12,117 nucleotides of DNA from CAYPEK01 sp964409645 (lineage in GTDB: Bacteria; UBP15; UBA6099). Shown here piece by piece: positions 7,021 to 12,117 of the stretch. Both the position numbers and the translations under genes were made by a program. The notes under the pieces are model-generated. The model did no database searches, was not told the origin of the DNA, and saw nothing but the letters and a program-made list of their open reading frames with translations. Location of the stretch: positions 1 to 12,117 of the forward strand of contig CAYPEK010000123.1 of the NCBI GenBank assembly GCA_964409645.1, given 5' to 3'. Position 1 is the stretch's first letter; each line of letters begins with the position of its first letter.

Positions 7021-8901
7021 CTATTTTGCTTTTTGGTCGTTGCGTTCTATCACCGCAACGAAGCCGCCGCCGGAGCGCATCTTCGCGAGAAGCGGCGTGC
7101 TGTTGCTGACTGTCGATTCTTCGCGCTGCATCGTATCGGGTCTCACGGGATCATCCGAGAAAGAGACCATTTTATAATCGCCTGTCGGAAGGAAATCGAG
7201 GGGCAGCTTCACCTTCTTGCCGCTGCCGCCGTTCATCACCGCCACGTACCACGTGTCGCTCTTTCTTCGAGCGAACGCCGCCAGCTTGCTGATGTCGCTC
7301 TGCGGGAGCACGACCGTCTCGTCCCATACCGTCGGCATGCCTGCGATTGCGTCCTTCGCCGGATTCGCGAGAATGTCCTTCGGGTCCGTGCCGAGGAACG
7401 TCACCTCCGACGAGAAGATCACCGCCGACGCGAGCTGCAGCGCCCACGACGTATTCGACATCCACGCCGGATTGAAGTGCATCGGCGTGAAGTCGGCGTG
7501 CCCGGCGAGCAGCCGGGTGAACGGTAGCGTCGCGTAGTGATCTGCCGTAATCATCCTGTATTCGAGCCCGCGGATTCCCTCGCGCGTCACCTCGTTCGGA
7601 TAGGTGCGCGACTCGCCCGTCGGCTTGTTCGCGCCGTGGAAGTCCACCATCAGGCGGTGCTTCGCCGCATCTTTTACCGACGCTTCGTAAAACCCGATCA
7701 TGTATTTCGATTCGGAGTCCATGAAGTCGATCTTGATTCCCGCAACGCCGATGTCCTCGAACCGCGCGAAGTATTGCTCGCGGTACGCGGGATCGGTCAG
7801 CAGAAAATAATGTTTCCACACGAACAGTTTAACGCCTTTACTGTTGCCGTACTGAACGAGTTCGCGGAGCACTTCGTAGCACGATTTCTGCGGCGTTGAC
7901 CAACTCGTGCCTTCGCGCATGAACTTCGGGTTCTCCTCCCAGCCGTCGTCCACGAGCACGTACGGCATTCCGAGCTGCGACGCGACGTCGATGTACATTC
8001 GGTAGGTCTCCGGCGTCGTCGCACTGCGCCCGCCGTTCAGCCACGTCCAGAGGCTCATTCCCGGCTTGATCCAGCTCATGTCCGCGAACAACTCTTTCGC
8101 CGGCGGTTCGTTCAGCGCCGGTATGATTGTGTTGTTGAAAAGCCCGTTCAGGTCGGTCGCGTATTTCGTCACTCTCCACGGCGACACGAACCCGTCGCGC
8201 ACCGCCCAGCCGCCGCGGTCGTCCATGAATTCCGCGCGGAACAGCCCGTCATCGGTCACGAAAAGGTTCATCCCGCTGTAGTTGAACACCGCCGCTTCCT
8301 GTAGCGCCATAAAGCCGTTGCCTTTCGGCAACACGACGGTCACGGGTGTCCCGAGCCGCGTCTGCGCGTAGAGGTCTTTCACCTTCACTTTGATGAACAG
8401 CCCCTCGTAATTTGCGAGGTTATCCTGATACCACACCGACGCGTCCGGCTGAATCCGCCACGACGACGTTTCGCCGTTCACCTCGTGCAAGCCCTTCATA
8501 TCTTTGAGTACATATCTGTACGCTGCGCCGTCGTCGAAAACGCGGACTTCGAGCGAGTACGAAACGCCGCCCGCTTTGACGGGTATCATCGCCGCGTTGT
8601 GCTTGTCCACCGCTTTTGCGTGGCCCGCGCCGTATTCGTAGGCCTCGTTCACACTCGACGTCTCCGGCTTGCCGAGTTCCGCGCCTGCGCCGAGGTCGGC
8701 TCCGTCAACCGTGATCCCGAGCGGCGACTTGCCGACCAGTTCAGCGTCGGCCTTATTCAACGAGTAGGTCAGCCTGCCCGCATCGACCGACACCGTCGCT
8801 TTCAGCGTCCCCGAAGGGCTCGCGACAACAACATCCGCCGACGCACGCGCCGCCATCGCCGCGCACATTATGACAATCAGCAATATCGCCCGTTTATTCA
8901 T
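7021..8901 (-). CDS. secreted glycoside hydrolase family 97, retaining type (alpha-galactosidase-like)
   Basis: This 626-residue protein has a Sec signal peptide (basic MNKR, hydrophobic to about 18, cleavage likely after ARASA at 22), so it acts in the periplasm or outside. The order is that of GH97: N-terminal beta-sandwich (about 25-270), a catalytic (beta/alpha)8 barrel (MSLWTWLNGG 282-291, YVLVDDGWEE 314-323, GIKIDFMDSES 388-398, TYPNEVTREGIRGLEY 433-448), then a C-terminal beta domain. D392 and E447 are 55 residues apart, as are nucleophile D415 and acid/base E470 of the retaining GH97 alpha-galactosidase BtGH97b. The position of the inverting base in SusB (E508, in a HEA..PTG context) is Gly423 here (FHGANKPTG). 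Together these point to a retaining alpha-galactosidase-type enzyme rather than an inverting alpha-glucosidase. GAGGTGA precedes the ATG by six bases. No SusC/SusD pair or sugar regulator is nearby. Confidence 0.93.
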   Translation of the reverse strand: MNKRAILLIVIMCAAMAARASADVVVASPSGTLKATVSVDAGRLTYSLNKADAELVGKSPLGITVDGADLGAGAELGKPETSSVNEAYEYGAGHAKAVDKHNAAMIPVKAGGVSYSLEVRVFDDGAAYRYVLKDMKGLHEVNGETSSWRIQPDASVWYQDNLANYEGLFIKVKVKDLYAQTRLGTPVTVVLPKGNGFMALQEAAVFNYSGMNLFVTDDGLFRAEFMDDRGGWAVRDGFVSPWRVTKYATDLNGLFNNTIIPALNEPPAKELFADMSWIKPGMSLWTWLNGGRSATTPETYRMYIDVASQLGMPYVLVDDGWEENPKFMREGTSWSTPQKSCYEVLRELVQYGNSKGVKLFVWKHYFLLTDPAYREQYFARFEDIGVAGIKIDFMDSESKYMIGFYEASVKDAAKHRLMVDFHGANKPTGESRTYPNEVTREGIRGLEYRMITADHYATLPFTRLLAGHADFTPMHFNPAWMSNTSWALQLASAVIFSSEVTFLGTDPKDILANPAKDAIAGMPTVWDETVVLPQSDISKLAAFARRKSDTWYVAVMNGGSGKKVKLPLDFLPTGDYKMVSFSDDPVRPDTMQREESTVSNSTPLLAKMRSGGGFVAVIERNDQKAK

Positions 8902-8945
8902 TTCAAGTCACCTCGATTGATAATTCCGGCCATCACGTGCAAGAG

Positions 8946-8974
8946 ATTATATACGACAATGCGGTGTCTGGGAA
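8946..8974 (-). promoter_or_regulatory. promoter of the GH97 gene
   Basis: On the - strand TTCCCA (8969-8974, 4/6 match to TTGACA) and a perfect TATAAT (8946-8951) are 17 bases apart. Transcription would begin near 8939, giving a leader of about 38 bases that contains the GAGGTGA ribosome-binding site. It lies just downstream of the terminator of the preceding gene, which supports an independent transcription unit. Confidence 0.6.
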
Positions 8975-8995
8975 TCCGCCGGTGGCGCTACAACG

Positions 8996-9030
8996 AAAAA
9001 ACGGGGACTTCGCGCTGCGGAGCCCCCGTT
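8996..9030 (-). terminator. rho-independent terminator of the short-chain dehydrogenase gene
   Basis: Read on the - strand, AACGGGG (9030-9024) pairs with CCCCGTT (9006-9000). After a one-base mismatch the stem continues with CTCCG against CGAAG, which includes one G-U pair. The stem runs directly into six U residues (A-run at 8996-9001 on the + strand). It lies about 35 bases past the dehydrogenase stop codon and before the GH97 promoter. Confidence 0.88.
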
Positions 9031-9064
9031 AATATATTCATTATTAAAATAGTTGGCTGAAACC

Positions 9065-9829
9065 TTACATCCTGCCGCCGCCGTCAACGACGATCGCCTG
9101 ACCGGTGATGAACGACGCAGCGTCCGACGCGAGGAACACGCACGTTCCGGCCACATCGTCCGGCTCTCCGATTCTTCCGAGCGGTGTTCCTTTCACGACT
9201 TCCTTCAGGAAAACGTCGCTGCTCCAGATCGCCGAGCTGAACTTCGTCTTTATCACGCCCGGGCACACGGCGTTCACGCGCACGCCCGCCGAACCCCACT
9301 CGTGCGCCATAACCTTCGTCAGCATAATCATTCCCGATTTGCTGACGGAATAGACGCCGAGTCCGAGTCCCGGAGTGATCCCCGCCACCGACGAGATGTT
9401 AATGATGCTTCCTTTTTTCTCTTTCAGCATCTTCTTGCCGACTTCGAGACTCAGGAGAAATGGTCCCTTAAGGTTAACGGCCATGATCTTGTCGAACGCC
9501 CATTCCTCCGCGTTCAGAATCGGACCGAATATCGGGTTCGTCGCCGCGTTGTTCACGAGTATGTCAACGAAGCCGAATTTGGCGTAAACCTGTTCGAGGA
9601 ACGGTTTGATGTTTTCCGATTTTCCGACGTGGCACGCGATCGGCAGCGCCTCGCGGCCCGCCGCGCGGATCTGATCCGCCACCGGTTCGAGGTCGGCCAG
9701 CGTCCTGCTGCATATCGCGACGTCCGCGCCCGCTTTTGCCAACGCCACCGCGATCGACTGCCCGATACCGCGGCTCGCGCCCGTAACTATCGCTTTCTTG
9801 CCTTCGAGACTGAATGTGTTTTCCGACAT
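9065..9829 (-). CDS. short-chain dehydrogenase/reductase (classical SDR)
   Basis: This NAD(P)-dependent oxidoreductase has the classical SDR size (254 residues from this start). Visible motifs: cofactor-binding TGASRGIG (16-23), structural NNA (93-95), N119, catalytic S147 in NISS, Y160-x-x-x-K164 in YSVSK, and PG after VNAVC (190-191). The C-terminal ITGQAIVVDGG is typical of the FabG-like and glucose/gluconate dehydrogenase-like subgroup. The open frame extends to an ATG at 9877, but the ATG at 9829 has AGGGGG nine bases upstream and places the Rossmann start where the family has it, so it is preferred. S42-R43 at the end of beta-2 hints at NADPH, weakly. Substrate unknown: it could reduce 3-oxoacyl groups or oxidise a sugar or other secondary alcohol. 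No acyl-carrier or fatty-acid genes adjoin it. It is terminated before the GH97 gene. Confidence 0.93.
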   Translation of the reverse strand: MSENTFSLEGKKAIVTGASRGIGQSIAVALAKAGADVAICSRTLADLEPVADQIRAAGREALPIACHVGKSENIKPFLEQVYAKFGFVDILVNNAATNPIFGPILNAEEWAFDKIMAVNLKGPFLLSLEVGKKMLKEKKGSIINISSVAGITPGLGLGVYSVSKSGMIMLTKVMAHEWGSAGVRVNAVCPGVIKTKFSSAIWSSDVFLKEVVKGTPLGRIGEPDDVAGTCVFLASDAASFITGQAIVVDGGGRM

Positions 9830-9946
9830 TTGCTTATGCCCCCTTGCTCGATTGTGAAGTTGCTTTTCGGAGAACATGCCGCCGCAAAGACCTCCGCCGC
9901 ATCCCCGCCGCGACGGCCGCCGCCCTGCACCTTAATCCCGGAACCC

Positions 9947-10001
9947 GCGACAAAATATACCACATATCCGGCCCGCGCGAAACTGTTTTGTATTTTGTCG
10001 C
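9947..10001. promoter_or_regulatory. wide 11-bp inverted repeat upstream of the SDR gene, candidate operator
   Basis: GCGACAAAATA (9947-9957) and TATTTTGTCGC (9991-10001) are perfect complements separated by 33 bases, with arm centres 44 bp apart, close to four helical turns. The left arm overlaps the likely -10 element of the SDR promoter (9954-9959). This is the layout of two operator half-sites bound on one DNA face. No regulator gene is present in the window. A hairpin in the transcript is the alternative, but a 33-base loop makes it less likely. Confidence 0.45.
9954..9962 (-). promoter_or_regulatory. extended -10 promoter element for the SDR gene
   Basis: The - strand reads TGGTATATT, an extended -10 (TGn plus TATATT, 5/6 match). 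No good -35 exists at 16-18 bases (nearest TTTCGC), as expected when the TG extension compensates. The start codon at 9829 is about 125 bases downstream, a rather long leader. Confidence 0.4.
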
Positions 10002-10162
10002 TTCAAGGCAGTACAGGCACCGACTGTTCCCGTCTTTGCCGGTCTTCGTCTTGATCGCCGCATCTGTTAAAAAGGGACTGCCTACGCGTATTGTGCGGTG
10101 ACTGTACCGTTCCTAAGCAACTCTTAACACTACTAAAGTTAAAAACAAGAATAGGAATACTC

Positions 10163-11041
10163 TCAACGAATATTCTCTTTGATTATCCTTACAACCGCGT
10201 CGGGTTGCTGCATGGGGAAAAGATGCCCGGCGTCCGGCAGTTCCGAAAACGCCGACTCCGGCCGAAGCCGCAGAAACAAATCCCGCGCGAGTGGCGTAAG
10301 TGTGTCCGACTTCTCGCCTCTCACGAGTACGCAGGGCGTGCGCAGCTGACGCACCTGCCGCCAAATATCCCACGGATAAGTCTGGAATCCCTGTGCCTCG
10401 ATCTCCGGCGGGCACGCCAGCTCGACTCCGCCTCCCTGAGATTCCTTCAATCCGTATTTAACGTACGCCTGCAATGTCGATTCCCGCCAGCCCTCGAACA
10501 GAGGCCGCGCCCGGAAATACTCAAGCGCCTCTTCGCGCGACGCCCATCCGTTGCGCCGTTTTCTCGCCCTCACGGCGAGGGGCGCGCGGCTTTGTTTGCC
10601 GATCAGATTCATAATAAAAATGAAACGGACGAGACCCGGTTCGAGTAGCACCGGGTCGAGTAATATCAATTTGCTGAAAAGCTCCGGATGTTTCACGGCG
10701 CAGAGCAGCGTAACCACGCCGCCGATCGAATGGCCGACACCGGTTATTCGATCGCCGCCCGAAACGGCCTTAAGGAAGTCGCCGAGTTCGGAGGCAAGAC
10801 CGTGCCAGCTTTTGATTCGCCGGCTTTTTTCGCACACGCCGCGCCTGCAGTCGCTTTGCCCGCAGATGTTCAGCCCCAGCACGCGCGTTGAACTCGCCAA
10901 CTCGTCAATCAGCGGCTCATAGACACCGGCGTTGAACCCGTTGGCGTGGGCAAGATGCACGACAGGCGAATCGGCGTTCGCGCCGCCCGCCTCCGCATAA
11001 CTCAAACAAAGTCCATCCTGTTCGTAATGTTTAATATCCAC
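10163..11041 (-). CDS. alpha/beta hydrolase fold protein
   Basis: This is a 292-residue single-domain hydrolase, cytoplasmic (no signal peptide). From the GTG start the oxyanion-loop HANGF lies near 32-36, the nucleophile elbow GVGHSIGG has Ser105, the acid is probably D246 in RGEKSDTLTP, and the base is H273 in DAGHLFPMQQPD. A lid region around 140-215 is Arg-rich. The triad is complete. The family covers esterases, lactonases, thioesterases, epoxide hydrolases and others, and the substrate cannot be told here. The frame can be extended to a TTG at 11053, but only the GTG at 11041 has a ribosome site (GGAG, six bases upstream), so it is chosen. It is divergent from the low-complexity membrane protein gene and 333 bp from the SDR gene, so probably transcribed alone. 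Confidence 0.9.
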   Translation of the reverse strand: MDIKHYEQDGLCLSYAEAGGANADSPVVHLAHANGFNAGVYEPLIDELASSTRVLGLNICGQSDCRRGVCEKSRRIKSWHGLASELGDFLKAVSGGDRITGVGHSIGGVVTLLCAVKHPELFSKLILLDPVLLEPGLVRFIFIMNLIGKQSRAPLAVRARKRRNGWASREEALEYFRARPLFEGWRESTLQAYVKYGLKESQGGGVELACPPEIEAQGFQTYPWDIWRQVRQLRTPCVLVRGEKSDTLTPLARDLFLRLRPESAFSELPDAGHLFPMQQPDAVVRIIKENIR

Positions 11042-11067
11042 GAGCTTCTCCAAAACGCAGTTACAAG

Positions 11068-11096
11068 ATTATTCTCTAAAACGGAGAAAAGTGCAA
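11068..11096 (-). promoter_or_regulatory. promoter of the alpha/beta hydrolase gene
   Basis: On the - strand TTGCAC (11091-11096) and AATAAT (11068-11073, 5/6 match) are 17 bases apart. Transcription would begin near 11061, leaving about 20 bases before the GTG at 11041, which fits that start and excludes a comfortable use of the TTG at 11053. Confidence 0.5.
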
Positions 11097-11197
11097 AACG
11101 AAGCAGATTGCCGGTTGCTGCTTTTAACCCTTTTCCCTGAGTACGTGCTGCTCGATCCTCGCCACTGGTTTACGGGTCTCGATTTATTTTTTTTAAA

Positions 11198-11206
11198 TGG
11201 TATAAT
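11198..11206 (+). promoter_or_regulatory. extended -10 promoter for the low-complexity membrane protein
   Basis: TGGTATAAT combines the TGn extension with a perfect TATAAT (11201-11206). The best -35 at a usable distance is TCGATT (11179-11184, 3/6, 16-base spacer). The leader would be about 70 bases to the ATG at 11286. Confidence 0.6.
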
Positions 11207-11285
11207 TCACGAGTCAGAGAATTGACGATCCGGCGGACCCAATAGAATAAAGGAGGCAAAGACCGCCGGGAAGGAGAGAGATTGA

Positions 11286-12029
11286 ATGTTTCGCCCCGAT
11301 AAAATGACGTTTGCATTTATTGCAGCGTTTGCGGCATTTGCGATATTTTTCGCGGTTTCATCCGTCAGCGTGAAGGCGGTCGGGCCATCCGGAGCGGTAA
11401 TGATGGTCGCCCAGACACCGGAAGAACATGCGGAACAGGCTGAGGGCGCGGCCGAGAAAACGACTGAAAAAACACCGGAAAAACCCGTGGAGAAACCGCA
11501 GATGGCAAAGCCGGTGGAAAAACCCGCCGAGAAGCCAAAAAGCAACACGGAAAAGCAGGAGCCAGTGAAACCGGCGGAAAACGCAACGCAGACTCACAGT
11601 GCGACGCGTAAGAAAGCAGAAGATACGACTAAAACGACCGATAGGAAGAAGGAAGAGTCGCGAAAGGAACGACCGGTTACAGTCGAGATCGAGCGCATCG
11701 GTGGAGATGAAAGCGGTGTCGATCAGGTCGTGACGGAAAAGTCATCGGACGAAAGTGATAGCAGCCGACGTTCCACGCGCGGATCGTCGCGCGGCAGGAG
11801 CGAATCGAAACAAGACGAAGCGATGGACACCGAGAGCGAGGACCTGCGGATCGAGCAGGCGGTCGAGAGGGCGATGGACCGCAAGATCGAGCCGCTCGAA
11901 GAAATGATCCGCGAGTCGCGCGAAAGCGGTCCCGGGTTCTTAAGTATTCTTGGATTCATCGGATACATAGTCGGCGGAGTAGGGATTTATCTTTACATGA
12001 AGAGCAAACCGCCGAAGTTCAAAGTCTAA
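11286..12029 (+). CDS. low-complexity bitopic membrane protein, unknown function
   Basis: This is a 247-residue protein with AAGGAGAG seven bases before the ATG. Residues 8-27 are strongly hydrophobic after a basic start (MFRPDK): a signal peptide or signal anchor, with a possible cut after SVKA (31). Residues 45-100 are Glu/Lys/Pro-rich with repeated EKP and KPVEKP units, resembling stiff spacer regions such as those of TonB or TolA. Residues 105-135 are basic, 154-175 rich in Ser and Arg, and 183-213 a charged amphipathic helix that could form a coiled coil. Residues 217-237 (FLSILGFIGYIVGGVGIYLY) form a Gly-rich membrane segment followed by the basic tail MKSKPPKFKV. If the first segment is cleaved, the repeat region faces the periplasm and the C-terminus stays inside. 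I recognise no family. A role as a cell-envelope spacer or scaffold is inference. Confidence 0.82.
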   Translation: MFRPDKMTFAFIAAFAAFAIFFAVSSVSVKAVGPSGAVMMVAQTPEEHAEQAEGAAEKTTEKTPEKPVEKPQMAKPVEKPAEKPKSNTEKQEPVKPAENATQTHSATRKKAEDTTKTTDRKKEESRKERPVTVEIERIGGDESGVDQVVTEKSSDESDSSRRSTRGSSRGRSESKQDEAMDTESEDLRIEQAVERAMDRKIEPLEEMIRESRESGPGFLSILGFIGYIVGGVGIYLYMKSKPPKFKV

Positions 12030-12117
12030 GCCGCCCGCGAGTTAAACGAAAAATAATCCCGCATAATTCTCAGCAATTTGTCCATTTCACACCTTCATGC
12101 TTTCGGTTATAATAAGA
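12030..12117. other. intergenic right edge with possible -10 element
   Basis: No gene starts here. A TATAAT on the + strand (12108-12113) lies ten bases behind the nearest TTG-rich stretch that could serve as -35 only at an unfavourable distance, so a promoter for a gene beyond the window is possible but weak. No terminator hairpin was found behind the membrane protein gene. Confidence 0.3.

Larger units (their letters stand above)
9830..10162. other. 333-bp intergenic region with candidate operator
   Basis: This lies between the alpha/beta hydrolase stop and the SDR start, both on the - strand. It contains an 11-bp inverted repeat, a probable extended -10 element, and near the hydrolase end a small TTAAC/GTTAA repeat (10126-10144) too weak to call a terminator. 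No convincing coding sequence was seen; open frames here run out of the antisense of the SDR gene. Confidence 0.6.

Noticed and set aside
7172..7819. 215-codon - strand frame inside the GH97 gene
   Set aside because: It is a shifted frame within a gene whose own frame has signal peptide, catalytic residues and full family length.
9829..9877. Longer N-terminus for the SDR from the ATG at 9877
   Set aside because: The added 16 residues are not part of the Rossmann fold, and the ribosome site at the 9829 ATG is better placed.
9053..10054. 333-codon open frame on the + strand
   Set aside because: It runs antisense through the SDR gene, which has all family motifs; its product is Arg-rich and featureless, and no ribosome site supports it.

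Overview
The window looks like bacterial chromosome from a moderately GC-rich organism with strong Shine-Dalgarno sites, sigma70-type promoters, Sec-type signal peptides and one textbook intrinsic terminator. A secreted GH97 glycosidase is typical of Gram-negative, polysaccharide-using lineages (Bacteroidota and others, including several uncultured phyla), but nothing here fixes the phylum. No rRNA, tRNA, CRISPR array, transposase or integrase was seen.

Left block, + strand (1-1944): the probable tail of an upstream gene, a possible 52-codon ORF in an ATGA overlap with the next gene, a small SCP2-like (sterol carrier protein 2-like) lipid-binding protein, and a complete iron-dependent alcohol dehydrogenase with all four metal ligands. 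The SCP2-like and dehydrogenase genes are 34 bp apart and probably co-transcribed.

Central block, - strand (about 1950-7010): a strikingly AT-rich insert with different codon use. It holds a two-gene operon: a 1035-residue protein of unknown family with an HEVGH zinc-peptidase motif, then, 15 bp downstream, a 416-residue protein with an HD-GYP-like metal phosphohydrolase domain whose GYP signature is altered. About 670 bp without a confident gene lies upstream, with a small possible ORF and a hairpin element. This pair is the best candidate for an undescribed system: horizontally acquired, self-contained, and combining a putative protease with a putative nucleotide phosphodiesterase. Any function in signalling or defence is inference.

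Right block (7021-12029), GC-rich again: a secreted GH97 glycosidase with its own promoter and retaining-type catalytic residues; a classical short-chain dehydrogenase with an intrinsic terminator and a wide 11-bp inverted repeat over its likely promoter; an alpha/beta hydrolase; and, divergently transcribed, a low-complexity membrane protein with a signal or anchor segment, a Glu/Lys/Pro-rich stretch, a charged helix and a C-terminal membrane segment. The - strand genes here are separated by gaps with their own signals, so they are more likely single transcription units than an operon.
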